Below are positions 1 through 8,411 of a DNA stretch of 64,000 nt, piece after piece. The position numbers and the translations under genes were made by a program. Origin of the DNA: Acidimicrobiales bacterium AG-414-N20 (lineage in GTDB: Bacteria; Actinomycetota; Acidimicrobiia; Acidimicrobiales; MedAcidi-G1); contig QCLO01000003.1 in assembly GCA_003214465.1 (NCBI GenBank), positions 83,451-147,450 on the forward strand, given 5' to 3'. The stretch's first letter is position 1. Each line of letters begins with the position of its first letter. The notes under the pieces are model-generated. The model was not told where the DNA came from, did no database searches, and was given only the letters and a program-made list of their open reading frames with translations.

Positions 1-7
1 AGTGAAA

Positions 8-823
8 ATGAGTATAAACAAAACCCAGATTGTTGAAGGACTCAATCAAATTTGGGGAAAATGGAGTCAGTTTGGCTCAGAATTGAACGAAAGCCAATGG
101 CAAACTTATAGCCGTCTTCCCGGTTGGACTGTCAAAGACAACTTATCTCATCTTGTCGGAGGCGAATACATGTTAAGTGGTAAGAAACTTCCAGAAGTAG
201 AAGTATCGGCCGATCACGTAAAAAACCCTGTAGGCGAAGCAAACGAAAAAGCTATACATAGTTTTCGTGAAAAGGCAGGTAGTGAAGTGCTTGCTTTGTT
301 CAACGAAGTAACAGCTGAAAGATTTAAAGTCTTATCAGAAATGAGTGAAGAAGAGTTCCAAGCTGTTGGGTGGACACCAGCCGGAGAAGCGCCGTACGGA
401 AGGTTTATGCAAATTAGAGTTTATGACGCATGGTTACATATGCAGGATTGCAGAGAACCTCTGGGTCTCCCCGGAGATGAAGATGGTTTGCCGGCTGAAA
501 TAGCAATTGATGAAGTCTCTTCCGCTGCTGGATACATAGTGGGTAAAAAAGGTGGAGCCCCAGAAGGTAGCCGTATCCAAATTACTATTTCAGGACCTGT
601 CGAGAGAACCCTAAGAGTTGGAGTGAATGATGGTAGGGCATCATTAGTGGAATCTTTTGACGAAGATCCAACTAGTACCTTGACAATGTCATCCTTAGAT
701 TTCACCGCCTTAACTGGAGGACGTGACGATTCAACAAAATATATAGAAGATGGGCGAGTAGTTCTAGGCGGTGATCTGGAAGTAGCAAGACAAATCGCAG
801 AGAATCTTGCCTATACAATTTAG
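8..823 (+). CDS. Maleylpyruvate isomerase-fold (DinB-like) mycothiol-dependent family protein
   Basis: This belongs to the actinobacterial TIGR03083/MDMPI family. The N-terminal half is a DinB-like helical bundle with a candidate metal ligand in the GWTVKDNLSHLVGGE stretch (His near residue 48). The second conserved segment, R-x-x-D-A-W-L-H-M-Q-D-C-R, lies around residues 138-149. The C-terminal 80 residues resemble the SCP2-like domain that often follows (ISGPVERTLRVGVNDGR). Members use mycothiol as cofactor or are of unknown function, so the substrate cannot be named. I chose ATG at 8; an in-frame GTG at position 2 is also possible, and the ribosome site falls off the window. A paralogue lies at 6804-7505. 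It runs co-directionally into msrA with a 12-nt gap. Confidence 0.75.
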   Translation: MSINKTQIVEGLNQIWGKWSQFGSELNESQWQTYSRLPGWTVKDNLSHLVGGEYMLSGKKLPEVEVSADHVKNPVGEANEKAIHSFREKAGSEVLALFNEVTAERFKVLSEMSEEEFQAVGWTPAGEAPYGRFMQIRVYDAWLHMQDCREPLGLPGDEDGLPAEIAIDEVSSAAGYIVGKKGGAPEGSRIQITISGPVERTLRVGVNDGRASLVESFDEDPTSTLTMSSLDFTALTGGRDDSTKYIEDGRVVLGGDLEVARQIAENLAYTI

Positions 824-835
824 GAGAATTTAACA

Positions 836-1468
836 ATGTCTTTTCACCAGAAGCTTTTAAACATACCCAAAAGCGAAGATTGTTTACCCGGCCGATCTAC
901 GCCCACTTCCATTTCAGGAATTCACACTTTTAATGGTAATAACATGATCCCGCCCTTTTCTGAAGAGATGGATTCACTGGTAGTCGGAATGGGTTGCTTT
1001 TGGGGAGCAGAAAGATTTTTTTGGGAACTGGATGGGGTATGGGTTACAGCAGTTGGATACAGCGGCGGTCATACACCCAATCCGACTTATGAAGAAGTTT
1101 GCTCAGGGTTAACCGGGCACGCAGAGGTTGTGTTGGTGGTTTTTCAGAAAGAGTCGCTTGACTTCAAGGATTTGTTAAAGGTGTTTTGGGAGAGTCATGA
1201 CCCAACGCAAGGCATGAGGCAAGGAAACGACATTGGTACACAATACAGATCAGGAATTTGGTTAACGGATCAAAAGCAGTTAGTTGAAGCAGAAGAAAGT
1301 CTTAAGGCTTATGAAGAGTCGTTACTTGCTTCTGGTTTCGAAGAAATTAAAACGACAGTAGAAATGCAAGAAAATTTTTACTATGCGGAAGAATACCACC
1401 AACAATATTTACATAAGAATCCGAATGGATATTGCGGTATTGCTGGAACAGGTGTGCTTTGCAAATAA
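836..1468 (+). CDS. msrA: Peptide-methionine (S)-S-oxide reductase MsrA
   Basis: MsrA reduces S-methionine sulfoxide in proteins and free methionine in the cytoplasm, using thioredoxin-type reductants. The catalytic motif G-C-F-W-G is at residues 53-57 (Cys54), and the family blocks GYSGGHTPNPTYEEVCSG, TGHAEVV, HDPTQGMRQGND and YHQQYLHKNP follow. Two C-terminal cysteines (about 200 and 209, in YCGIAGTGVLCK) are the expected resolving residues. At 210 aa with a roughly 50-residue N-terminal extension it resembles the long E. coli-type MsrA rather than the short mycobacterial form. It follows the MDMPI-like gene by 12 nt and is probably cotranscribed. Confidence 0.97.
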   Translation: MSFHQKLLNIPKSEDCLPGRSTPTSISGIHTFNGNNMIPPFSEEMDSLVVGMGCFWGAERFFWELDGVWVTAVGYSGGHTPNPTYEEVCSGLTGHAEVVLVVFQKESLDFKDLLKVFWESHDPTQGMRQGNDIGTQYRSGIWLTDQKQLVEAEESLKAYEESLLASGFEEIKTTVEMQENFYYAEEYHQQYLHKNPNGYCGIAGTGVLCK

Positions 1469-1555
1469 AGAAATGACACTTTGAATACACATTCGATCCT
1501 TAACAAAGTTTCAATGGAGTACCTGTGCGATTTAAGCTTTCTGTAGGGGAAAATT

Positions 1556-2821
1556 ATGAGTGAATTTTTACTTGATCAAAAACTAGTTGATCGACTAGTC
1601 TCAGACATGGAGTATGAACTAGACAGAAAAGCCCCACCAGAAAATTTCCCTCAGTTTCCTGATATTCCTTCAGCACGTTATACGAATGCAGATTTTTATG
1701 ATCTCGAGCAAAAACATTTATGGAATAACAGTTGGCTCGTAGCGGGCCGGGTTGAAGACATACCCGATTCAGGAAACTACTTTCTATTCGAAGAGATCGG
1801 AATTCCTTTAATAGTAGTAAGAGGAAACGACAATAAAATTCGATGTTTTTCAAACACCTGCAGACATCGCGGAGCACCAGTAGTAAGAGAGAAAGCAGGC
1901 ACTATACGGCACTTACAGTGCCAGTATCACTCGTGGACATATGGAATAGATAACGGCGAACTTTTAGCAGTACCAGACGAAAGAGATTTCGTTGACCTTT
2001 GCAAGGAAGACCGAGGATTACCAGAAATAAGTTGTGACACATGGGGAGGATGGATTTGGATCAATGTAAATCCAAACGCATCTCCTCTAATTGATTTCTT
2101 AGGAAAAATTCCTGCAGAAATGGAACAGTATCAATGTGAGAATCTTCGCTTAGTGGGTACAGATCATCGCGAAGTGAATTGCAACTGGAAAGTTGCAATC
2201 GAAGCATTTCAAGAGGTTTATCATTTCCGCTTCATACATGATCGAGGAGGATGGACGAGTCTTGACTCACGTGGCGGAACAATGGGTCTTTTCAAACATG
2301 GTAATTCCAGAATGGTAGTTCCAAGGTCAAAACAAATGGTAGAGAAACTTGAAATGGAAACATGGAAAGATTTTAAGATAGTAAAAGACCCATTAGGGCT
2401 TGAAAACATTCCAACTGTTCACCCCATTGTCCATTGCACCAGTTACTCATTTACAATTTTTCCAAATTTCATCACGCCCTTAGCGGCAACAGGCTTTCCC
2501 GTGATGTTATTTTTTCCTGCAGGCATTGATAAAACTAAGATCCGCATATATCACTACGCCCCAGATTGGGGAGAGGGAGACCCTCCTGAAGAATGGAAAC
2601 AACGGATTTCTGAATTTGCTGGAGTAATAGACGAAGACGTTTGGAATCTTGACGCAATGCAGAAAGCGATGGAGTCTCCCACTTATGACGGAACGCCTCT
2701 GTGCTACCAGGAGCGACGGATATACAACATGCAAGAAGTAATTGATCGCGTAATCGGAGTTGAAAGAATTCCACCAGAGATGACTGTTGCCCAGCTCCTA
2801 GACAAATATATTGAGGAATAA
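1556..2821 (+). CDS. Rieske non-heme iron oxygenase, alpha subunit
   Basis: This is the catalytic subunit of a Rieske-type ring-hydroxylating or demethylating oxygenase. The Rieske [2Fe-2S] ligands are C102-x-H104 and C122-x-x-H125, inside SNTCRHRGAPVV and LQCQYHSWTYG. The mononuclear iron site begins with NWKVAIEAFQEVYH (Glu220, His223, His228), and an acidic third ligand is expected near the C-terminus. At 421 aa the length is normal. No beta subunit, ferredoxin or reductase gene is adjacent, so electrons must come from elsewhere. The substrate is unknown; an aromatic, quaternary amine or terpenoid compound would all fit the family. It converges on the CoA-transferase gene with a 2-nt gap. 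Confidence 0.9.
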   Translation: MSEFLLDQKLVDRLVSDMEYELDRKAPPENFPQFPDIPSARYTNADFYDLEQKHLWNNSWLVAGRVEDIPDSGNYFLFEEIGIPLIVVRGNDNKIRCFSNTCRHRGAPVVREKAGTIRHLQCQYHSWTYGIDNGELLAVPDERDFVDLCKEDRGLPEISCDTWGGWIWINVNPNASPLIDFLGKIPAEMEQYQCENLRLVGTDHREVNCNWKVAIEAFQEVYHFRFIHDRGGWTSLDSRGGTMGLFKHGNSRMVVPRSKQMVEKLEMETWKDFKIVKDPLGLENIPTVHPIVHCTSYSFTIFPNFITPLAATGFPVMLFFPAGIDKTKIRIYHYAPDWGEGDPPEEWKQRISEFAGVIDEDVWNLDAMQKAMESPTYDGTPLCYQERRIYNMQEVIDRVIGVERIPPEMTVAQLLDKYIEE

Positions 2822-2823
2822 AT

Positions 2824-4074
2824 TTAGGGGCTGATTATCCCCATTTTTCTAAGGTCTTCTAGTTCTTTAACGCTGAGATCTAGTTCTTCAGTAAGAACTA
2901 GATCTGTGTGCTCTCCAACCCATGGAACTCTGATTTCGGGTCCTTCAGATACTTTTGACATTTTTATAGGATTTCCAGGTAGCAGAATAGGCTCGCTTAC
3001 TTCATCTGTCCTAGGGAATGACACGATCATATTTCGTTCTTCTAAGTGTGGGTCCTCAACCACTTCTGAGGCAGTTAATACAGGTCCCGATGCCACGTTT
3101 GCCTCTGCGAGCAGACTTGAAGTCTCAGATCTAGTTAGGTTTTTAGACCATTCTTCTAATGCAGGAATAATGTCAGAATGTAAATGTTCTCCCCAACCTG
3201 AGCGCTCCTGAAAACGTGAGTCTCCGATCCAGTCAGGTTTGTCGATCAGATTTGCGAGGTTTTCGAACTGATGCTCTCTTACAAATTGAAGAACTAAATA
3301 GCCGTCACTACAGCGGAAGGGGGCAATGACATAAGGTGCTGGGTTTGGTTCTCGTGGGATTCCCATTGAATGAAAATTTATAGCAACATCAGCTAAAGAC
3401 GCCATGCAATCAAACATAGCTATATCAATGTACTGACCCTTACCTGTATCTTCTCTATGTCTAAGAGCAGCAAGTATCCCGATCACACCGAATAAACTCG
3501 TTGCAATATCACCTACTGCGCCCATCGGATTAACTATGGGGGGTTCTCCGTCACGGCGCTTGAAATCGTAAAGGCCTGACATTGCTTCGGCTACTGAATT
3601 GTAAGCTGGCCAGTTCTGATAAGGCGAGTCTCCGGAGTTTCCAAAACCTGAAATAGATATAACTATTACACTTGGATACTTAGAGTTGATCGATTTGTAA
3701 TCAAGTCCAAATTTTGTCATCGTTCCCGGTTTAAAATTGTCTCCAATTACATCAAAATTTGGAACTAAACGAAGAAAAAGATCCTGACCTTCTGATGTCG
3801 AGAGGTCAATTCCAACACTTTTCTTATTTAAGTTATTTCGAAGAAAAGTAGCCCCGACAGGTTTTCCAGATGGATCGTTCATAAAAGGCACTGAACCACG
3901 TGCAGACTCACCTTTGATTGGATGCTCAATTTTCACCACTTCAGCTCCCAAGCGGGCTAGTAATTGAGTAGCAAATGGTAAAGCCTGCATCTGCTCAACC
4001 GCAAGTATTTTCACACCATCAAGTGGTTTTCCGTACTTGGCGGCCTCTTCATTTGATATATCTCCTAAATCCAT
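2824..4074 (-). CDS. CaiB/BaiF family class III CoA transferase
   Basis: Class III transferases move CoA between carboxylic acids via an aspartyl-CoA thioester. The N-terminal signature (VKILAVEQMQALPFATQLLARLG, then EVVKIEHP) and the catalytic Asp near residue 189 in GAVGDIATSLFGV are present, followed by GQYIDIAMFDCM. The length of 416 aa is standard. The start is ATG at 4074, preceded by an AAGGAG ribosome site about 7 nt upstream; an in-frame TTG at 4077 is less likely. It is divergent from the HMG-CoA-synthase-like/thiolase pair, which suggests a shared role in acyl-CoA metabolism. The acid substrate cannot be predicted. Confidence 0.93.
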   Translation of the reverse strand: MDLGDISNEEAAKYGKPLDGVKILAVEQMQALPFATQLLARLGAEVVKIEHPIKGESARGSVPFMNDPSGKPVGATFLRNNLNKKSVGIDLSTSEGQDLFLRLVPNFDVIGDNFKPGTMTKFGLDYKSINSKYPSVIVISISGFGNSGDSPYQNWPAYNSVAEAMSGLYDFKRRDGEPPIVNPMGAVGDIATSLFGVIGILAALRHREDTGKGQYIDIAMFDCMASLADVAINFHSMGIPREPNPAPYVIAPFRCSDGYLVLQFVREHQFENLANLIDKPDWIGDSRFQERSGWGEHLHSDIIPALEEWSKNLTRSETSSLLAEANVASGPVLTASEVVEDPHLEERNMIVSFPRTDEVSEPILLPGNPIKMSKVSEGPEIRVPWVGEHTDLVLTEELDLSVKELEDLRKMGIISP

Positions 4075-4193
4075 CAAGAACTCCTTGTGTCGGGAGAATA
4101 GAGATTTAAGCCTAGGATACTTCCTTAAGGTTCATTGGATTGGATTAAGTTGATTCTTACTAATTCAGATAATAGGCAATTGGGGGCTTAATT

Positions 4194-5609
4194 ATGGGAG
4201 TCCATGGAATTATTTCATATGGCGCCTACATACCCAGAGGCAGCCTGCTGCGTTCATCAATAGTTGAATTCACAGGTAAAGGCTCAAATAAGGGCTCTAG
4301 ATCCGTTGCATCGTATGATGAAAATACAACGACCATGGGCGTTGAAGCTGCTCGAAATGCTTTAAAAGGATCAGAGAGTAACCCTAAAAAGCTCTGGTTC
4401 TCAACTGTTGTTCCTGCATATTTGGATAAAACAAATGCAACAAATATCCACTCAGCCCTTCAATTGGACGATTTTGTAGAAGCGGTCGACTTTGGGAATT
4501 CAACCCGTTCAGCAATGGGAGCTTTATCTAATGCTCTAGAAAGCGATGATTCAACTTTGGTAGTCACTGCAGATCTAAGAACAGGACCATCAGGTGGAAC
4601 TGAAGAATCCTCAGGTGGGGACGCTTCCACAGCTCTATTAATCGGTACAGATAAACAAGGAGTTTTACTGGCAGAGTATTTAGGCGGAGTTGCTATAACG
4701 TCTGACTTCACTGACAGATGGCGTGTGCCAGGAAGTTCTTATTCTCAAGTATGGGAAGAGCGGTTTGGGGAACAGGCATACAAGCCACTAGTTGACAGAG
4801 CTTGGAGTGAAGCTTTGAAAAAACTTGACATAAAAACTGAAGACATAAGCGTGGCGCTTGTATCAGGTTTGCATTCCCGAGCTGTAGCCAGATCAATTCC
4901 TTCACTAGACGTTGACATTTCTAATGACTTGACTGACCAAATTGGAAATACAGGTGCCGCTCACCCTTCACTTCTTTTGGCTAATTTTCTTGATCAAGCA
5001 AAACCAAATGAGATAGTTGCGTTAATCGTTCTGGCTGATGGTTGCGATGTCCTTTTCTTTCGAACCACTCAAGAAGTTGAAAATAGGAGAAATTCTTTTC
5101 CTGTTTCCGAACAAATAGAAAACCAGTCCACAGTTCCATATAGCAAGTACTTGTCATGGCGCGGATTATTAGACAGTCAACTCCCTAATCGCCCTTCTCC
5201 GACTAGGCCTTCCTCGTCAGCTGCTATGAGGCGAAATGATTGGAAAATGGGTTTTGTTGCATCCAAAGATACAACGACAGGAATAGTCCACATGCCACCA
5301 TCTCGCATCGGTATAAAAGGCGGCGGTATTGATGACATGGAACAGTTACCTATGGCTGATTCCATAGGAACCATTGAGACTTTCACAGTTGACAATTTGG
5401 TTTACTCGCCAAACTCTCCTGTAGTTTTCGCTGTAGTTAATTTCGAAGATGGGGGGCGACTTCCCGTCGAACTTACAGACACAGACCCAGAGAAAATTGA
5501 AATTGGTGATCGGGTGGAAATGACCTTTCGTTGTTTGTATACCGCTGATGGAATCCACAACTACTTTTGGAAAGCAAGACCGATAAGACGAGAAAGAGAG
5601 AAGTCTTAG
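4194..5609 (+). CDS. HMG-CoA synthase/KAS III-like protein fused to a DUF35 OB-fold domain
   Basis: Residues 1 to about 320 have the thiolase fold of HMG-CoA synthase or KAS III: an initial GIISYGAYIPRG strand, the conserved DENTTTMGVEAARNAL helix, and GNTGAAHPSLLLAN toward the end. Residues from about 345 to 471 form a DUF35/OB-fold domain (IGTIETFTVDNLVYSP, then PEKIEIGDRVEMTFR). The segment that carries the catalytic cysteine in HMG-CoA synthase reads GNSTRSAMGAL here (residues 101-111), with no cysteine. The DUF35 part also lacks the usual zinc-ribbon cysteines. It abuts the thiolase gene, so both are probably made as one complex, as with archaeal thiolase/HMGCS/DUF35. A scaffold or CoA-binding role is my inference. 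Confidence 0.75.
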   Translation: MGVHGIISYGAYIPRGSLLRSSIVEFTGKGSNKGSRSVASYDENTTTMGVEAARNALKGSESNPKKLWFSTVVPAYLDKTNATNIHSALQLDDFVEAVDFGNSTRSAMGALSNALESDDSTLVVTADLRTGPSGGTEESSGGDASTALLIGTDKQGVLLAEYLGGVAITSDFTDRWRVPGSSYSQVWEERFGEQAYKPLVDRAWSEALKKLDIKTEDISVALVSGLHSRAVARSIPSLDVDISNDLTDQIGNTGAAHPSLLLANFLDQAKPNEIVALIVLADGCDVLFFRTTQEVENRRNSFPVSEQIENQSTVPYSKYLSWRGLLDSQLPNRPSPTRPSSSAAMRRNDWKMGFVASKDTTTGIVHMPPSRIGIKGGGIDDMEQLPMADSIGTIETFTVDNLVYSPNSPVVFAVVNFEDGGRLPVELTDTDPEKIEIGDRVEMTFRCLYTADGIHNYFWKARPIRREREKS

Positions 5610-6803
5610 ATGGCATCACATGGTATTAAAGATCAAGTCGCAATTGTAGGAATGGGTTGTACGAGTTTTGGCGAACATTGGGACAAATCACTTGACGATC
5701 TCATTATCGAGGCATCGGAAAAAGCCACTAAATCGGCGGGTATTGAAACTGATCTGATAGATGCTTATTGGTTCGGGACTTCACAGTCCGCAGCATCAGG
5801 AATAGCTTTAGCTACTCCTTTGAGACTTTCGGGTAAGCCCGTTACCCGTGTAGAAAATTATTGTGCCACCGGGTCTGAGTCTTTACGCCAAGCGTGTTAC
5901 GCGGTTGCTTCTGGAGCGTATGACTCTGCAATGGCGCTAGGAGCAGAAAAAGTAAAAGATAGCGGTTACCAAGGTCTCAATGCTTTTCCTGTTCCGACTG
6001 ATGGCACAAATCGGACGTTGACAGCAGCAGCCATGTTTAGTCTGATTATCCCTGCGTATGCAAAACGATACGGAGTTGATGAAGACGAGCTCAGATACGT
6101 CGCGGCTCGCATAGCTCAAAAAAACCATTTCAATGGGTCAAGAAATGAATTAGCTCAATTTCGGCGTGAGATTTCGGCTGAGAAGATCTGTGAGATGCCG
6201 TCGATTGCTGGATGTCTCTCAGTTATGGATTGTGCCGGCGTTGCTGATGGGGCAGCGGCTGCCATAGTTGTCAGAGCCGAAGATGCTCATAAATATACTG
6301 ATAAACCTTTATATATAAAGGCTCTTTCTGTGGTTGCTGGAGATAGCAGCGGTTTAGTGGATCCTGATTTTGATTTCACCACTCTTCCCGAGTGCGCCGT
6401 TGCAGCTGAAGATGCCTATATGCAAGCTGGAATCAAGGAACCGAGAAAAGAGCTAGCCATGGCGGAGGTTCATGACTGTTTTACTCCAACAGAGATGATT
6501 CTTATGGAAGACTTGGGTTTTTGTGAAAAAGGTACAGCATGGCAGGAAGTGCTTGATGGGTCTTTCGATATAGATGGTGAGATTCCTGTAAATACTGATG
6601 GTGGTCTTAAAGCCTTCGGTCATCCAGTGGGTGCCAGTGGACTAAGAATGTTTTATGAGACATGGTTGCAACTAAGGGGAGAGGCGCCAGCTGATAGGTC
6701 AATTTCTCTTGAACAATCCCAGCAGGCACTTGTACATAATCTGGGTGGTTATCCAGGTGAGATGGTCTCTTTCGTGGGCATTGTAGGAGCTGAACTCTCC
6801 TGA
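5610..6803 (+). CDS. Thiolase family protein (SCP2/acetyl-CoA acetyltransferase-like)
   Basis: This condenses or cleaves 3-ketoacyl-CoA. The nucleophilic Cys85 lies in VENYCATGSESLRQA, His288 in EVHDCFTPTE, and the base His338 in GLKAFGHPVGASG, so the enzyme looks catalytically complete. Its 397-aa length and the HDCF variant place it with SCP2-type thiolases, which characteristically pair with DUF35 OB-fold proteins. The start codon directly follows the stop of the HMGCS-like/OB-fold gene, implying translational coupling and probably a physical complex. It converges on the next gene with no intergenic base. Confidence 0.92.
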   Translation: MASHGIKDQVAIVGMGCTSFGEHWDKSLDDLIIEASEKATKSAGIETDLIDAYWFGTSQSAASGIALATPLRLSGKPVTRVENYCATGSESLRQACYAVASGAYDSAMALGAEKVKDSGYQGLNAFPVPTDGTNRTLTAAAMFSLIIPAYAKRYGVDEDELRYVAARIAQKNHFNGSRNELAQFRREISAEKICEMPSIAGCLSVMDCAGVADGAAAAIVVRAEDAHKYTDKPLYIKALSVVAGDSSGLVDPDFDFTTLPECAVAAEDAYMQAGIKEPRKELAMAEVHDCFTPTEMILMEDLGFCEKGTAWQEVLDGSFDIDGEIPVNTDGGLKAFGHPVGASGLRMFYETWLQLRGEAPADRSISLEQSQQALVHNLGGYPGEMVSFVGIVGAELS

Positions 6804-7505
6804 TTAAGGGCCAATGCGTGCCCAAGTATTAATCACCTCTTCATCTCCGAAGCATTCAAGGTTTTCCTGTCCTCGACCCCAGAGGTAAAGAAGGATATCT
6901 TCCGCTCTACCTCTTACAGCCGCATCGCCTTTACCGTGCTCTCTCTTTATTTCAAGTTCGCCGTCTGATGAAGCCAGCATCCATTCGCCTTCACAATCAG
7001 TGCAATGTAAGTGAATTGAAGCATTAGGAAAGTCGGCATCAGTTCGAAACATAAACAGCTTCTCCTCGATTCCATCAAGAGCTAACAATGTCGAGATTGA
7101 AGAACGTGTGTTTAAAGTCCCTTCTGTGTCCCAATTGTGAACTGTGTTTTCATGAGCCATGCGTCTAACCCAAAAACCGACAGTTTTATTTGTCGTCCAA
7201 GACCAGCAAGGAGATGAAAAATCATTGTCTTGAAATTCATTTAATAAGTTTTCAAGTTGTTCTAAGGGGGAGTTTTTCATTTCATCAGATGGAACAGCTC
7301 TCTCATTTTCGTTTCCAGCATTTATTTGTGAAGCTCCGAACCACCACACCATTTTCATATGGTTAAGAAGTTCCAAATTGTTCCATTCCGGACAGGTAGG
7401 AACAATTGCATCAAGATCTTTTTCAGCAGAAGCTATTAATGATCTGCCGGCCTGTTCGGCTACTACTAGAAGCTCTGAAAGTTCCATGTGACTGTTCTGA
7501 TTCAT
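6804..7505 (-). CDS. Maleylpyruvate isomerase-fold mycothiol-dependent family protein
   Basis: A second TIGR03083/MDMPI-like protein. It starts MNQNSHMELSELL, has the DinB-like N-terminal bundle (TCPEWNNLELLNHMKMVWWFG), a conserved R-R-M-A-H-E-N-T-V-H-N-W-D segment in the middle and a C-terminal SCP2-like part ending EEVINTWARIGP. The reading frame stays open further upstream, but ATG at 7505 has a GGAG ribosome site 5-6 nt before it and sits 10 nt after the PAC2 stop, so I chose it. It is probably cotranscribed with PAC2. The substrate is unknown. It is divergent in sequence from the first-gene paralogue. Confidence 0.75.
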   Translation of the reverse strand: MNQNSHMELSELLVVAEQAGRSLIASAEKDLDAIVPTCPEWNNLELLNHMKMVWWFGASQINAGNENERAVPSDEMKNSPLEQLENLLNEFQDNDFSSPCWSWTTNKTVGFWVRRMAHENTVHNWDTEGTLNTRSSISTLLALDGIEEKLFMFRTDADFPNASIHLHCTDCEGEWMLASSDGELEIKREHGKGDAAVRGRAEDILLYLWGRGQENLECFGDEEVINTWARIGP

Positions 7506-7515
7506 ATTTCTCCAG

Positions 7516-8400
7516 TTATCTATCTTGGTTCGGACCTTGTTCACGAAGGAAAGCTTCGAATTCGGCAGCCAGATCATCTCCTGAAGGTAAAAGGTTTTCA
7601 TCTTCATCAATAGCTGTTTCTAAACGTGTTACATAAGCAGTTATTTCATCGTCACTAGCAACAGCAGCATCTACTTGTTTCTGCCAATCAGCAGCGGGTC
7701 CATCAAGTTCCTCATATTCTGTTGTAACTCCAGTTACTTGTTCAAAGCGTCTAAGAAGAGCTCTTGTTGCTTTTGGATTAGGTGAATCTGGAACATAGTG
7801 AGGAACTGAAACTCGAAGTGATATAACTGGAATCTTTGAACGATCGAGTGCATCGTGAAGCACGCCAACTATTCCAGTTGGCCCTTGATAAGAAGGTTTT
7901 TCCAGATGTAAGCGTTCCGCAAGCTCTGGATTAGTACTACTTCCTGTCACCGTTAGAGGTCGACTGTGTGGAGTCATTCCGACCATTGAGCCGAGTGTAA
8001 GAACAGATTCAGCATTTGACTTGTTAACTATCTCTATTAAAAGTTTGCTAAATGTACGCCAGCGAAGGTGTGGTTCGATTCCAGAAATGGCTAGAAGGTC
8101 TCTTTCATTTCCATTAGTTTTGATCGTTACTATTTTATTTTTAGGCCAAGTAAGAGTTCTTTCTCCATTTTTATCAAAACTTATCAGTGGTCTTTCCTGA
8201 GTGAAGTCAAAAAAAGTTTCAGAGTCAATTTCTCCAATATTCTCAGACTCTGATTTTTCCATTAGCCACTCAAGAGCAGAGGTGGCTGAACCGCTGGCAT
8301 CAAAAAGTCCTTTAAAAGCAACAACAAGGACTGGTCTGGTCAAAGAATCTAACGAGTCATAATCCAAGATTAATTCATTCACTAGAACAGGATCGCGCAA
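7516..8400 (-). CDS. PAC2 family (proteasome assembly chaperone-like) protein
   Basis: PAC2 (DUF75) proteins are conserved in actinobacteria and archaea and are related to eukaryotic proteasome assembly chaperone 2; the bacterial role is not established. Supporting features are RPVLVVAFKGLFDASGSATSALEWL at residues 22-46, LTLGSMVGMTPHSRP and the C-terminal segment SVPHYVPDSPNPKATRALLRRFEQVTG. The acidic tail (AIDEDENLLPSGDDLAAEFEAFLREQ) is also typical. The apparent start is TTG at 8400 with no ribosome site; an in-frame GTG at 8382 is the alternative. It faces the MFS gene across only 11 nt, so the two promoters must overlap coding sequence. Confidence 0.88.
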   Translation of the reverse strand: MRDPVLVNELILDYDSLDSLTRPVLVVAFKGLFDASGSATSALEWLMEKSESENIGEIDSETFFDFTQERPLISFDKNGERTLTWPKNKIVTIKTNGNERDLLAISGIEPHLRWRTFSKLLIEIVNKSNAESVLTLGSMVGMTPHSRPLTVTGSSTNPELAERLHLEKPSYQGPTGIVGVLHDALDRSKIPVISLRVSVPHYVPDSPNPKATRALLRRFEQVTGVTTEYEELDGPAADWQKQVDAAVASDDEITAYVTRLETAIDEDENLLPSGDDLAAEFEAFLREQGPNQDR

Positions 8401-8411
8401 GTTTTGTTCTA

